Positions 42,771-52,481 of a stretch of DNA of 64,000 nt are shown piece after piece. This stretch comes from Cellvibrio polysaccharolyticus. GTDB taxonomy: Bacteria; Pseudomonadota; Gammaproteobacteria; Pseudomonadales; Cellvibrionaceae. Where the stretch lies: positions 3,676,001 to 3,740,000 of the forward strand of contig NZ_PRDL01000001.1 of NCBI RefSeq assembly GCF_015182315.1, written 5' to 3'. Both the position numbers and the translations under genes were made by a program. Below the pieces are notes generated by a model. It did no database searches. It was not told where the DNA came from and saw only the letters and a list, made by a program, of their open reading frames with translations. Within the stretch, counting starts at the first letter, position 1. Each line of letters opens with the position of its first letter.

Positions 42771-45700
42771 TTACTCGTCCTGCTCCAGTTCCATATTGAT
42801 ACCGAGCGAGCGGATTTCCTTAACCAGTACGTTAAAGGATTCCGGCATGCCAGGTTCCATACGGTGATCACCATCAACAATGTTTTTATACATCTTGGTA
42901 CGGCCGGCAACGTCGTCCGATTTCACCGTCAACATTTCCTGCAGGGTGTAAGCGGCACCGTAAGCTTCCAGTGCCCACACTTCCATCTCCCCGAAACGCT
43001 GACCACCGAACTGGGCTTTACCACCCAACGGCTGCTGGGTAACCAGGCTGTAAGAACCGGTGGAACGGGCGTGCATCTTGTCGTCAACCAGGTGGTTCAG
43101 TTTCAACATGTACATGTAACCTACGGTTACCGGACGTGTGAATTGATCACCGGTACGGCCGTCAAACAGGATGGTTTGACCGGTATCGGACAAATCAGCC
43201 AAGCGCAGCAGCGCTTTGATTTCGTGTTCTTTGGCACCATCGAACACCGGCGTGGCCATTGGCACACCCGCACGAAGGTTGTTGGCAAGATCAACGATTT
43301 CAACATCGGAGAAAGTCGACAGCTCTTCTTTCGCAGCAACATCACCGGTGCGGTTGTAAATTTCTTCAAGGAATTCACGAACCTCGGCCACGGCTTTTTG
43401 CTGGCGAACCATCTGGTCAATTTTAACGCCCAGACCTTTCGCTGCCATACCCAGGTGCATTTCCAGAACCTGACCCACGTTCATACGTGAAGGTACGCCC
43501 AGCGGGTTCAGAACGATATCAACCGGCTCACCATTTTTGTCGTGCGGCATATCTTCGATCGGCATAATGACCGAGATAACACCTTTGTTACCGTGACGTC
43601 CCGCCATCTTGTCGCCCGGCTGGATACGACGTTTGATCGCCAGGTAAACCTTGACGATTTTCAATACGCCCGGAGCCAGATCATCACCGGTAGACAATTT
43701 ACGACGCTTGTCTTCAAAACGCTCATCAAGAATCTTGCGACGCTCTGCCAATTGCTCTTCTGCACGGTCGATCTGCTCATTCAGCACATCTTCGTTCATA
43801 CGCAGTTTGAACCACTGATCTTTTTCCAGACCATCAAGCAATTCGTCAGTCAGCACATCGCCTTTTTTGACATTTTTGCCAGAGGCAACTTTCTGACCCA
43901 GCAGGGCTGCACGCAGACGCTCAAGCGTTGCGGCTTCCATGATGCGGTATTCTTCGTTCAGATCTTTACGCACTTCATCGAGCTGGGATTTTTCAATCTC
44001 CAGGCTACGCTGATCTTTTTCAAGACCATCACGCGTGAATACCTGTACGTCGATAACCGTACCTTTGGTGCTGGATGGCACGCGCAGGGAGGTATCTTTA
44101 ACATCAGAGGCTTTTTCACCGAAGATCGCACGCAGCAGTTTTTCTTCCGGCGTCAGCTGGGTTTCACCTTTCGGCGTTACCTTGCCAACCAGAATATCGC
44201 CACCAACCACTTCTGCACCGATATAAACAATACCGGACTCATCCAGTTTGCTCAGGGCGCTTTCACCGACGTTGGGAATATCCGCTGTAATTTCTTCACT
44301 ACCCAGTTTGGTATCACGAGCAATACAGGTCAGTTCCTGAATGTGGATAGTGGTGAAACGGTCTTCCTGAACCACGCGCTCGGAAACCAGAATCGAGTCT
44401 TCGTAGTTGTAACCATTCCAGGGCATAAATGCGATACGCATATTCTGACCCAGTGCCAGCTCACCCATATCTACCGATGGACCATCGGCCAGAATGTCAC
44501 CACGAGCAACGATATCGCCCATGTTTACAATCGGACGCTGGTTGATACAGGTGTTCTGGTTGGAACGGGTGTATTTGGTCAGGTTATAAATATCAACACC
44601 GGCATCACCGGCTTCTACTTCAGCATCGTGTACTTTAATCACAACGCGACCGGCATCTACGCTGTCGATCACACCACCGCGACGGGCAACCACACAAACA
44701 CCGGAGTCAGCAGCAACGTTGCGCTCCATACCGGTACCAACCAGTGGCTTCTCTGATTTCAGAGTCGGCACCGCCTGACGTTGCATGTTGGAACCCATCA
44801 ATGCACGGTTGGCGTCATCGTGCTCAAGGAACGGGATGAGTGACGCAGCAACAGATACAACCTGGCGAGCAGATACGTCCATATACTGAACGTCAGCCGG
44901 AGCCTTCAGAGTAAATTCGTTAACGTGACGAACCGATACCAGATCTTCAGTCAGCTCACCGGCATCATTTAACGATGCAGAGGCCTGTGCAATCACGTAT
45001 TCGGATTCGTTAATCGCCGACAGGAATTCAATGTCATTGGTCACCTTGCCGTTTATCACTTTACGGTACGGGCTCTCAAGGAAGCCGTAGCTGTTAGTGC
45101 GGGCATAAGTTGCCAAAGAGTTGATCAGACCAATGTTCGGACCTTCCGGTGTTTCAATAGGGCAAACACGACCGTAGTGAGTCGGGTGTACGTCACGGAC
45201 TTCGAAGCCGGCACGCTCACGGGTCAAACCGCCCGGGCCAAGCGCAGAAACACGACGCTTGTGCGTCACTTCCGACAGCGGGTTGTTCTGATCCATAAAC
45301 TGTGACAACTGGGAAGAACCGAAGAACTCCTTAACCGCTGCCGCAACCGGCTTGGCATTGATCAGGTCTTGCGGCATGAGGCCTTCGCTTTCTGCCATGG
45401 ACAGACGCTCTTTAACCGCACGCTCAACACGCACCAGACCAACACGGAACTGGTTTTCAGCCATCTCACCTACGGAACGAACACGACGGTTACCGAGGTG
45501 ATCGATATCATCCACAATGCCTTTACCGTTACGGATGGAGATCAAGGTCTTCATTACGTCAACGATATCGTCGTTGGACAAGGTACCTTCGCCAGTTTCG
45601 ATTTCACGACCCAAGCGGCGGTTGAACTTCATGCGGCCAACCGCAGAAAGGTCGTAACGCTCCTGGGAGAAGAACAGATTCTGGAACAGCGCTTCGGCAG

Positions 45701-46856
45701 ATTCCTTGGTTGGTGGCTCACCAGGACGCATCATGCGGTAAATTTCTACCAGCGATTCCAATGCAGTTCTGGTTGGATCTACACGCAAGGTTTCGGAAAT
45801 AAACGGACCGCAATCCAGTTCGTTGGTGTACAGAGTTTCAATTTTCTCTGCACCACCAGCAACCAGCTTGGCCAGTACATCAGCGGTAATTTCAGTGTTA
45901 CATTCGAAGAGCACTTCGCCGGTGATGGTGTTAGGAACGTCTTTTGCCAGAGAGCGACCCAGCAGATATTCAGCCGGCACTTCCATCTCATTAACGCCAG
46001 CTTTTTCCAGCAAGCGAATGTGACGTGCAGTAATACGACGGCCTTCTTCTACGATTACATTTCCTTTGTCATCTTTGATGTCAAAGGTTGCAACGTCACC
46101 GCGCAAACGGGAAGGAACCACTTCAAAGTTGAACTGACCGTTTTTACCGACCGTAAAGGTGCTGGTATCGAAGAACATGGTTAACATTTCTTCGGAACTG
46201 AAGCCCAGAGCGCGCAGCAAAATAGTTGCCGGCAATTTACGACGACGGTCAATACGTACGTATAACAGATCCTTCGGATCAAATTCGAAATCCAGCCATG
46301 AACCACGGTAAGGAATAATACGCGCGGAGTACAACAGCTTGCCGGATGAGTGGGTTTTACCTTTGTCATGATCAAAGAAAACACCCGGAGAACGGTGTAA
46401 CTGGGACACAATTACCCGCTCGGTACCATTGATAACAAAAGTACCGTTGTCCGTCATGAGTGGAATTTCACCCATGTAGACTTCTTGTTCTTTAATATCC
46501 TTGATCGCCTTATTGGAAGACTCACGATCATAAATAATCAGGCGCACTTTAACGCGCAGTGGCACGGCATAGGTTACGCCGCGCAAAATACATTCGTTTA
46601 CATCGAATGCCGCTTTTCCGAGGTTGTAACTCACATACTCAAGTGCAGCATTACCGGAATAGCTGACAATTGGAAATACGGAACGGAACGCCGCATGAAG
46701 ACCAACATCTTCACGCTTACCGGCAGCCAGATCTGCCTGGGTAAACTTCCGGTATGAATCCAGCTGAATCGCCAAGAGATAAGGCACATCCATGACGTGA
46801 GGCAATTTGCCAAAATCCTTGCGGATACGTTTTTTCTCAGTATATGAGTAAGCCAT
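42771..46856 (-). CDS. rpoB: RNA polymerase beta subunit
   Basis: Beta forms the other half of the catalytic cleft and binds rifampicin. 1361 residues starting MAYSYTEKKRIRKDFGKLPH, with GGGGAA upstream. The rifampicin pocket reads SSQLSQFMDQNNPLSEVTHK then RRVSALGPGGL, wild type. The flexible flap and C-terminal GGKAQFGGQRFGEMEVWAL are conserved. Confidence 0.97.
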   Translation of the reverse strand: MAYSYTEKKRIRKDFGKLPHVMDVPYLLAIQLDSYRKFTQADLAAGKREDVGLHAAFRSVFPIVSYSGNAALEYVSYNLGKAAFDVNECILRGVTYAVPLRVKVRLIIYDRESSNKAIKDIKEQEVYMGEIPLMTDNGTFVINGTERVIVSQLHRSPGVFFDHDKGKTHSSGKLLYSARIIPYRGSWLDFEFDPKDLLYVRIDRRRKLPATILLRALGFSSEEMLTMFFDTSTFTVGKNGQFNFEVVPSRLRGDVATFDIKDDKGNVIVEEGRRITARHIRLLEKAGVNEMEVPAEYLLGRSLAKDVPNTITGEVLFECNTEITADVLAKLVAGGAEKIETLYTNELDCGPFISETLRVDPTRTALESLVEIYRMMRPGEPPTKESAEALFQNLFFSQERYDLSAVGRMKFNRRLGREIETGEGTLSNDDIVDVMKTLISIRNGKGIVDDIDHLGNRRVRSVGEMAENQFRVGLVRVERAVKERLSMAESEGLMPQDLINAKPVAAAVKEFFGSSQLSQFMDQNNPLSEVTHKRRVSALGPGGLTRERAGFEVRDVHPTHYGRVCPIETPEGPNIGLINSLATYARTNSYGFLESPYRKVINGKVTNDIEFLSAINESEYVIAQASASLNDAGELTEDLVSVRHVNEFTLKAPADVQYMDVSARQVVSVAASLIPFLEHDDANRALMGSNMQRQAVPTLKSEKPLVGTGMERNVAADSGVCVVARRGGVIDSVDAGRVVIKVHDAEVEAGDAGVDIYNLTKYTRSNQNTCINQRPIVNMGDIVARGDILADGPSVDMGELALGQNMRIAFMPWNGYNYEDSILVSERVVQEDRFTTIHIQELTCIARDTKLGSEEITADIPNVGESALSKLDESGIVYIGAEVVGGDILVGKVTPKGETQLTPEEKLLRAIFGEKASDVKDTSLRVPSSTKGTVIDVQVFTRDGLEKDQRSLEIEKSQLDEVRKDLNEEYRIMEAATLERLRAALLGQKVASGKNVKKGDVLTDELLDGLEKDQWFKLRMNEDVLNEQIDRAEEQLAERRKILDERFEDKRRKLSTGDDLAPGVLKIVKVYLAIKRRIQPGDKMAGRHGNKGVISVIMPIEDMPHDKNGEPVDIVLNPLGVPSRMNVGQVLEMHLGMAAKGLGVKIDQMVRQQKAVAEVREFLEEIYNRTGDVAAKEELSTFSDVEIVDLANNLRAGVPMATPVFDGAKEHEIKALLRLADLSDTGQTILFDGRTGDQFTRPVTVGYMYMLKLNHLVDDKMHARSTGSYSLVTQQPLGGKAQFGGQRFGEMEVWALEAYGAAYTLQEMLTVKSDDVAGRTKMYKNIVDGDHRMEPGMPESFNVLVKEIRSLGINMELEQDE

Positions 46857-47034
46857 CTGTATTCCCCAGCTTGTTCGCGGATCGGGCTTGATCGCAGCCA
46901 TAAAAACGCAAGAGCGTTTTCTATTTAACTCGGTACCGATAACTGTTTTATTTTAAGCTGCTGTCAGTATCACCAGCAGTACTGCCTTACAACGCCTTGC
47001 CCGGCCATTTTAAATCTACATTCACCGGAAACGG

Positions 47035-47066
47035 AAAAAGGCTGGCAGGCATAAGCCCACCAGCCT
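47035..47066 (-). terminator. Attenuator-like hairpin between rplL and rpoB
   Basis: On the minus strand AGGCTGG and CCAGCCT close an internal GGGCTTATGCC structure and are followed by TTTTTCC. Position and build match the partial terminator that in E. coli lowers rpoBC expression relative to L7/L12. The rest of the 252-base spacer shows no gene. Confidence 0.7.
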
Positions 47067-47108
47067 CGCGTCCAATTTGCAAATGGACTGGGCAGTGCAC
47101 GCGTAAAA

Positions 47109-47477
47109 TTATTTCAATTCTACGATAGCGCCAGCTTCTTCCAGTTTTGCTTTGGCTGCATCAGCGTCAGCTTTGGAAACAGCTTCTTTAACAGCTTTAG
47201 GAGCGGCTTCAACCAGGTCTTTGGCTTCTTTCAGGCCCAGACCGGTCAGCTCGCGAACTGCTTTAATTACGTTTACTTTCTTGTCGCCTACAGAAGACAG
47301 AATTACGTCGAATTCAGTTTGTTCTTCAGCAGCGGCAACCGGGCCAGCAGCCGGGCCAGCAACAGCTGCTGCAGCGCTAACACCGAATTTTTCTTCCATA
47401 GCGGTAATCAGTTCAACAACATCTTTAACAGAAAGCTCTGCAATAGCGTTGATGATATCGTCTTTAGTCAGAGACAT
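47109..47477 (-). CDS. rplL: 50S ribosomal protein L7/L12
   Basis: Stalk protein that recruits translation GTPases. 122 residues: N-terminal dimerisation helix pair, Ala/Gly/Pro-rich hinge (AAAAVAGPAAGPVAAA) and C-terminal domain FDVILSSVGDKKVNVIKAVR with GLGLKEAKDLVEAAPK. Confidence 0.97.
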   Translation of the reverse strand: MSLTKDDIINAIAELSVKDVVELITAMEEKFGVSAAAAVAGPAAGPVAAAEEQTEFDVILSSVGDKKVNVIKAVRELTGLGLKEAKDLVEAAPKAVKEAVSKADADAAKAKLEEAGAIVELK

Positions 47478-47541
47478 GTCTCAATTCCTAATCAATGGAG
47501 CAATGATGCTCGTTAAAATCAATAAAAGCTGAAATCGAAAA

Positions 47542-48036
47542 TCAGGCTGCTTGTTGTTCTTTCTGATCGCGGATAGCCGCAATAGTACGAACCAGCTTGC
47601 CTGCTGCTGCTTCTTTCATCACGCTCATCAGGCGGGCAATCGCTTCGTCGTAAGTCGGCAGAGATGCCAACAGAGAAACGTTTACCAACTCACCTTCAAA
47701 AGATGCAGCTTTCAGTTCGAATTTGTCATTTTCCTTGGCGAAATCCTGGAGGATGCGAGCACCGGCACCTGGATGTTCATTGGAAAATGCAATCAGGGTC
47801 GGACCAACAAAAGAGTCGACCAGACATTCGTAAGCTGTACCTTCAACCGCGCGACGAGCAAGCGTGTTACGAACGACTTTGATCCAAACGCCATTCTCAC
47901 GTGCTTGCTTACGCAGAACCGCCATCTTGCCTACTGTTACACCGCGCGAGTCGGCAACAACAGCAGAGAGAGCGCTCTTCGCAGCTTCATGGACTTCAGC
48001 GACAATGGCTTTCTTACCATCAAGTCCTAATGCCAC
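47542..48036 (-). CDS. rplJ: 50S ribosomal protein L10
   Basis: L10 anchors L7/L12 dimers and, with them, represses its own operon at the leader. 164 residues. The start is taken as GTG 48036 because AGGAG lies 7 bases upstream and the residues that follow (ALGLDGKKAIVAEVHEAAKS) align with the family; a longer in-frame start at 48066 lies before that ribosome-binding site. C-terminal helix binds L12. Confidence 0.96.
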   Translation of the reverse strand: MALGLDGKKAIVAEVHEAAKSALSAVVADSRGVTVGKMAVLRKQARENGVWIKVVRNTLARRAVEGTAYECLVDSFVGPTLIAFSNEHPGAGARILQDFAKENDKFELKAASFEGELVNVSLLASLPTYDEAIARLMSVMKEAAAGKLVRTIAAIRDQKEQQAA

Positions 48037-48129
48037 GGGATTTCTCCTGCATGGACAGATTTGCATCTGTCGTTAACTTCAAACTCCGTCGAAACAGAGT
48101 CATATATTTGGTGATTTCACTCAGAAAAT

Positions 48130-48215
48130 TCTGATTGGGCCTCACCATCTGCGTAGGCAAAATTACGAATAATTTCCTATTAAGCAACCGTTACCGGATG
48201 CACCTACGGTCTTTG
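48130..48215 (-). promoter_or_regulatory. L10 ribosomal protein leader
   Basis: The minus-strand RNA contains AGACCGTAGGTGCATCC pairing with GCCTACGCAGATGGTG, the conserved core of the L10 leader with its kink-turn-like internal loop, about 100 bases before rplJ. It binds L10-(L12)4 and represses translation of rplJL (established for this family). Confidence 0.75.
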
Positions 48216-48271
48216 ATAGCCCGCGCCGGCCAAAGCCAACGCAGACCCCAAAGTTCTTTTTACTACCCGGC

Positions 48272-48967
48272 TTAAACAGCCAGAGTAGATTGATCAATTA
48301 CAATGCCTGGGCCCATAGTGGTGCTCAGTGCAATCTTCTTCAGGTAGATACCTTTGGAAGTTGATGGCTTGGCTCTTTTCAGGTCATTAACCAGAGCTTC
48401 CAGGTTTTCTTTCAGCGCAACGGTGTCAAAAGACAGCTTGCCGATACCACCGTGAATAATACCGCCTTTCTCTGCACGGTAACGAACCTGACCGGCTTTG
48501 GCGTTTTTCACTGCGGTAACAACGTCAGGCGTCACAGTACCGGTTTTCGGGTTAGGCATCAGACCACGAGGACCCAGTACCTGACCTAATTGGCCTACAA
48601 CACGCATTGCGTCCGGGCTTGCAATAACAACGTCAAAGTCGTTTTTGCCAGCTTTGATTTCTGCTGCCAGCTCATCCATACCCACGAACTCTGCACCGGC
48701 AGCTTTAGCTGCTTCGGCATTGGCGCCCTGGGTGAATACAGCTACGCGAACGTCTTTACCGTTACCGTGAGGCAGGGTAGTTGCACCGCGAACTGACTGA
48801 TCGGATTTACGCGGATCAATACCAAGGTTGATGGAAACATCAACAGTTTCTGCAAACTTTACTGAAGAAACTTCTTTCAACAGGGCAATTGCAGACTCAA
48901 TAGAGTATTGCTTGGTTGAGTCAATTTTTTCGCGAATAGCGCGTTGACGCTTTGATAATTTAGCCAT
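48272..48967 (-). CDS. rplA: 50S ribosomal protein L1
   Basis: L1 forms the mobile stalk at the E site and represses the L11 operon. 231 residues: MAKLSKRQRAIREKIDSTKQ and GPRGLMPNPKTGTVTPDVVT. One base after the rplK stop, so translationally coupled. Confidence 0.97.
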   Translation of the reverse strand: MAKLSKRQRAIREKIDSTKQYSIESAIALLKEVSSVKFAETVDVSINLGIDPRKSDQSVRGATTLPHGNGKDVRVAVFTQGANAEAAKAAGAEFVGMDELAAEIKAGKNDFDVVIASPDAMRVVGQLGQVLGPRGLMPNPKTGTVTPDVVTAVKNAKAGQVRYRAEKGGIIHGGIGKLSFDTVALKENLEALVNDLKRAKPSTSKGIYLKKIALSTTMGPGIVIDQSTLAV

Positions 48968-48968
48968 G

Positions 48969-49400
48969 TTACACACCCTCCACTTCGATACCCATTGAAC
49001 GGGCAGAACCCGCAATGGTACGAACTGCTGCATCAAGATCCGCTGCGGTCAAATCCGGCAATTTGGTGTTTGCAATTGCTTCCAATTGCTCACGGCCTAC
49101 TTTGCCTACTTTGTCAGTATTTGGACGACCACTGCCGCTGGTGATACCAGCTGCTTTTTTCAGCAGGAACGATGCTGGTGGGGTTTTCATGATGAAAGTA
49201 AAGCTACGATCACTGTACACGCTGATAACAACCGGTACAGGAGCACCAACTTCCAGACCCTGGGTCTGAGCGTTGAACGCTTTACAGAATTCCATAATGT
49301 TTACACCGTGCTGACCCAGAGCTGGACCAACTGGTGGACTTGGATTTGCTTTACCAGCTGCAACTTGCAGCTTGATATAGGCTGTGACCTTCTTTGCCAT
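48969..49400 (-). CDS. rplK: 50S ribosomal protein L11
   Basis: L11 forms the GTPase-associated centre and is needed for RelA activation. 143 residues: AYIKLQVAAGKANPSPPVGP, with GQHGVNIMEFCKAFN. The 154-base spacer from nusG contains a terminator-like hairpin and possibly the L1-binding leader. Confidence 0.97.
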   Translation of the reverse strand: MAKKVTAYIKLQVAAGKANPSPPVGPALGQHGVNIMEFCKAFNAQTQGLEVGAPVPVVISVYSDRSFTFIMKTPPASFLLKKAAGITSGSGRPNTDKVGKVGREQLEAIANTKLPDLTAADLDAAVRTIAGSARSMGIEVEGV

Positions 49401-49504
49401 TTTCGTACTCCCCTTTGGGTATTAGCGCCTCCAGTCTGCTTTTGGCAAAGCAAACCTTCTCAGGCTCCCCTCCTGACTGTGGCGAACCACAAAATCAGGA
49501 CGCG

Positions 49505-49536
49505 AAAACCCTTCTTTGCGGTAAAGCAAAGAAGGG
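49505..49536 (-). terminator. Terminator-like hairpin after nusG
   Basis: CCCTTCTTTGC and GCAAAGAAGGG form a perfect 11-bp stem with a 6-base loop, followed by TTTTCG on the minus strand. It lies 19 bases after nusG and may separate secE-nusG from rplKA. Confidence 0.65.
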
Positions 49537-49554
49537 TGTTAAATAAAGCGGTTA

Positions 49555-50088
49555 TCAGGTCTTTTCGACTTGACTGAATTCCAGTTCAACCGGTGTAGAA
49601 CGACCGAAAATCAAAACAGCAACACGTAAACGGTTTTTATCGTAGTTGACCTCTTCAACAACGCCATTAAAGTCGTTGAAAGGACCATCTGTTACGCGAA
49701 CCATTTCACCCGGCTCAAATATGGTTTTTGGCTTCGGCTTCTCAATAGAGTCGTCTACACGCCTCAGAATTGCTTCAGCTTCTTTTTCGGTAATCGGCGC
49801 AGGCTGATCACCTTTGCCACCGATGAAACCCATCACTCTTGGCGTATCTTTCACAAGGTGCCAGGTGTCATCGTTAAGTTCCATCTGCACCAGCACATAG
49901 CCCGGGAAAAACTTTCTTTCGCTTTTCCGCTTCTGGCCGCCGCGCATTTCTACAACTTCTTCGGTAGGCACAAGAATGTCACCGAAGCTTTCTTCCATCT
50001 GGTGCAAAGCGACACGCTCTTTCAAAGAGGTTGCCACCTTTTTTTCGTATCCGGAATAGGCGTGTACCACGTACCAACGCTTAGCCAT
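49555..50088 (-). CDS. nusG: Transcription termination/antitermination factor NusG
   Basis: NusG binds the polymerase clamp and couples to Rho or S10. 177 residues: NGN domain from MAKRWYVVHAYSGYEKKVAT; C-terminal KOW domain VRVTDGPFNDFNGVVEEVNY. Five bases after secE. Confidence 0.97.
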   Translation of the reverse strand: MAKRWYVVHAYSGYEKKVATSLKERVALHQMEESFGDILVPTEEVVEMRGGQKRKSERKFFPGYVLVQMELNDDTWHLVKDTPRVMGFIGGKGDQPAPITEKEAEAILRRVDDSIEKPKPKTIFEPGEMVRVTDGPFNDFNGVVEEVNYDKNRLRVAVLIFGRSTPVELEFSQVEKT

Positions 50089-50093
50089 AGTAC

Positions 50094-50462
50094 CTATCCT
50101 ATGATCATGGCTGCGATCCATCCGAAGAATGTATCCAGCAACCAGAGAATAATGGACATCACAATCACTACCGCGACAACAATCAGCGTAGTTTGATTGG
50201 TTTCCTGACGTGTTGGCCAAACAACCTTTCTCAGCTCAACAATCGAGCCCTGAATCAACTCCCAAAAACTGGCGCCTTTTGCGGTTTTATACGCAACAAC
50301 ACATGCAGCAGCAGTAAGAGCTAATAAAGCAAGAACACGATACAGCAGCGGTTCTGCAGAGAAATAGGAGTTGCCAGCAACGCCAGCGACAACCAGCAAA
50401 ACCACCAGAAGCCATTTAATGCTATCAAGGCGGTATTCTTTTGCTTCGCTTTTTACGTTCAT
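50094..50462 (-). CDS. secE: Protein translocase subunit SecE
   Basis: SecE clamps SecY. 122 residues with three membrane segments, as in E. coli: about residues 16-33 (LLVVLLVVAGVAGNSYF), 43-62 and 90-112. The essential cytosolic amphipathic region SFWELIQGSIVELRKVVWPT precedes the last segment. It follows tRNA-Trp in the tufB operon. Confidence 0.95.
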   Translation of the reverse strand: MNVKSEAKEYRLDSIKWLLVVLLVVAGVAGNSYFSAEPLLYRVLALLALTAAACVVAYKTAKGASFWELIQGSIVELRKVVWPTRQETNQTTLIVVAVVIVMSIILWLLDTFFGWIAAMIIG

Positions 50463-50489
50463 AAGCACCCTGCAAAACGCTATATTGAT

Positions 50490-50565
50490 TGGCAGGCCAG
50501 GAGGGACTCGAACCCCCAACACCCGGTTTTGGAGACCGGTGCTCTACCAATTGAACTACTGGCCT
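50490..50565 (-). tRNA. tRNA-Trp (anticodon CCA)
   Basis: Cloverleaf: acceptor AGGCCAG/CTGGCCT, anticodon stem CGGTCTCCAAAACCG with CCA, T-loop GTTCGAGTC, and encoded 3' CCA. Located between tufB and secE, as in pseudomonads. Confidence 0.97.
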
Positions 50566-50575
50566 TTAAGCAGAA

Positions 50576-50603
50576 TTGCACAGAGAAAAACTTCTCTGTG
50601 CAA
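50576..50603 (-). terminator. Perfect hairpin between tufB and tRNA-Trp
   Basis: TTGCACAGAGAA and TTCTCTGTGCAA form a perfect 12-bp stem with a 4-base loop. On the transcribed strand no T run follows, so it is more likely an attenuator or RNase processing signal releasing tRNA-Trp than a full terminator. Confidence 0.6.
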
Positions 50604-50614
50604 CTTTTTCAGAG

Positions 50615-51838
50615 TTACTGAATGATTTTGGCTACAACGCCAGCACCAACAGTACGACCACCTTCACGAATGGCGAAGCGCAGACCTTCTTCCATCGCGA
50701 TCGGGTGAATCAGGGTAACAGACATTTGAATGTTGTCGCCCGGCATAACCATTTCAACACCTTCCGGCAACTCTACCGCACCAGTTACGTCGGTAGTACG
50801 GAAGTAGAACTGAGGACGGTAACCTTTGAAGAATGGAGTGTGACGACCACCTTCATCTTTACCCAGCACGTAAACTTCAGCTTCGAACTTGGTGTGCGGA
50901 GTTACTGAACCCGGCTTGCACAAAACCTGACCACGCTGAACGTCGTCACGCTTGGTACCACGCAGCAGAACACCAACGTTCTCACCGGCACGGCCTTCGT
51001 CCAGCAGCTTGCGGAACATTTCAACACCGGTACAAGTAGATTTCTGAGTATCGCTGATACCAACGATCTGAATCTCTTCACCAACCTTGATAATGCCACG
51101 CTCAACACGACCGGTTACTACAGTACCACGACCGGAGATAGAGAATACGTCTTCTACCGGCATCAGGAACGGCAGGTCGATTGCACGAACCGGCTCAGGA
51201 ATGTAGCTGTCCAGAGTTTCTACCAGAGTCTTAACAGCGGTAGTACCCAGACCGTTTTCATCTTCACCGTTCAACGCCATCAGCGCAGAACCCGGGATGA
51301 TCGGAGTGTCGTCAGCCGGGAAGTCATAAGTAGACAGCAGCTCACGCAGCTCCATCTCTACCAGTTCCAGCATCTCATTGTATTCGTCAGTGCCTACGCC
51401 GCCACAGTCAGCAGCCAGCAGGTCAGCTTTGTTCAGGAATACAACGATGTAAGGTACACCTACCTGACGGGACAGCAGGATGTGCTCACGGGTTTGCGGC
51501 ATAGGACCATCGGTCGCGCCACATACCAGGATAGCACCATCCATCTGCGCAGCACCGGTGATCATGTTTTTCACATAGTCGGCGTGGCCCGGGCAATCTA
51601 CGTGCGCGTAGTGACGAGACGGTGAATCATATTCAACGTGAGAGGTGTTGATGGTAATACCACGCTCACGCTCTTCCGGTGCATTGTCGATACCGTCGAA
51701 TGCTACTGCTTTACCGCCCCAGATTTCTGCACAAACGCGAGTCAGCGCTGCAGTCAGAGTGGTTTTACCATGGTCAACGTGACCAATGGTGCCCACGTTG
51801 ACGTGGGGCTTGTTACGTTCAAACTTTTCCTTCGCCAT
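50615..51838 (-). CDS. tufB: Elongation factor Tu, copy B
   Basis: Second EF-Tu gene, in the tRNA-tufB operon. 407 residues, same G motifs as the other copy and identical to it except Val355 in place of Cys355. Nucleotide differences are also very few, which points to ongoing gene conversion over 17 kb. 85 bases after tRNA-Thr(GGT). Confidence 0.97.
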   Translation of the reverse strand: MAKEKFERNKPHVNVGTIGHVDHGKTTLTAALTRVCAEIWGGKAVAFDGIDNAPEERERGITINTSHVEYDSPSRHYAHVDCPGHADYVKNMITGAAQMDGAILVCGATDGPMPQTREHILLSRQVGVPYIVVFLNKADLLAADCGGVGTDEYNEMLELVEMELRELLSTYDFPADDTPIIPGSALMALNGEDENGLGTTAVKTLVETLDSYIPEPVRAIDLPFLMPVEDVFSISGRGTVVTGRVERGIIKVGEEIQIVGISDTQKSTCTGVEMFRKLLDEGRAGENVGVLLRGTKRDDVQRGQVLCKPGSVTPHTKFEAEVYVLGKDEGGRHTPFFKGYRPQFYFRTTDVTGAVELPEGVEMVMPGDNIQMSVTLIHPIAMEEGLRFAIREGGRTVGAGVVAKIIQ

Positions 51839-51923
51839 TGCGAGCGCCTCCTCGGACCATTAAAAAAAATTACTGAAGCCGTATATAAAAATAGCCGCGA
51901 GAGAAAACCTCCCACAGCATACA

Positions 51924-51999
51924 TGGAGCTCATGAGCAGATTCGAACTGCTGACCTCACCCTTACCAAGGGTGTGCTCTACCAACTGAGCTACATGAGC
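51924..51999 (-). tRNA. tRNA-Thr (anticodon GGT)
   Basis: Acceptor GCTCATG/CATGAGC, anticodon loop CTTGGTAAG, T-arm GTTCGAATC, encoded CCA. Last tRNA before tufB, matching thrT of E. coli. Confidence 0.97.
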
Positions 52000-52015
52000 A
52001 AAACCTTTAAAAACC

Positions 52016-52089
<74 letters not shown>

Positions 52090-52167
52090 CTTACCTGAAA
52101 AAACGCTCAATGACGAACTCAGGTTGCTGCCGACTCAAACTCATCAACAGCTGCCTTTCGGCTAATG

Positions 52168-52251
52168 TGGTGCAGGGGGGTGGATTCGAACCACCGAAGC
52201 TCACGCGTCAGATTTACAGTCTGATCCCTTTGGCCGCTCGGGAACCCCTGC
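52168..52251 (-). tRNA. tRNA-Tyr (anticodon GTA)
   Basis: Long-variable-arm (class II) tRNA: acceptor GCAGGGG/CCCCTGC, anticodon loop CTGTAAA, T-arm GTTCGAATC, encoded CCA; matches tyrU by position. Confidence 0.96.
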
Positions 52252-52344
52252 GAAAACAGGCGGCATTCTGTGCCTTGCCTTCGCTCATGTCAACTTATTT
52301 TTTTCAATAAATTCACTGAGTTACACAATATTCTTTCCGTTAAA

Positions 52345-52420
52345 TGGAGCTGGCGAGAGGAATTGAACCCCCGACCGGCTGATTACAAGTCAGCTGCTCT
52401 ACCTACTGAGCTACGCCAGC
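52345..52420 (-). tRNA. tRNA-Thr (anticodon TGT)
   Basis: Acceptor GCTGGCG/CGCCAGC, anticodon loop CTTGTAA, T-arm GTTCAATTC, encoded CCA. First gene of the tRNA-tufB operon, matching thrU by position. Confidence 0.97.
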
Positions 52421-52452
52421 CTTTTAACTACCAGAGCTATCGTGGAGGCGAA

Positions 52453-52481
52453 ATTCTAGAGAAACTTTTACAGGGAAGCAA
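52453..52481 (-). promoter_or_regulatory. Promoter of the tRNA-tufB operon
   Basis: TTGCTT (52481-52476), 17-base spacer and TAGAAT (52458-52453) on the minus strand, followed by TTCGCCTCC, a GC-rich discriminator like that of the S10 promoter. The -35 lies inside the end of the SPOR gene. Confidence 0.75.
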
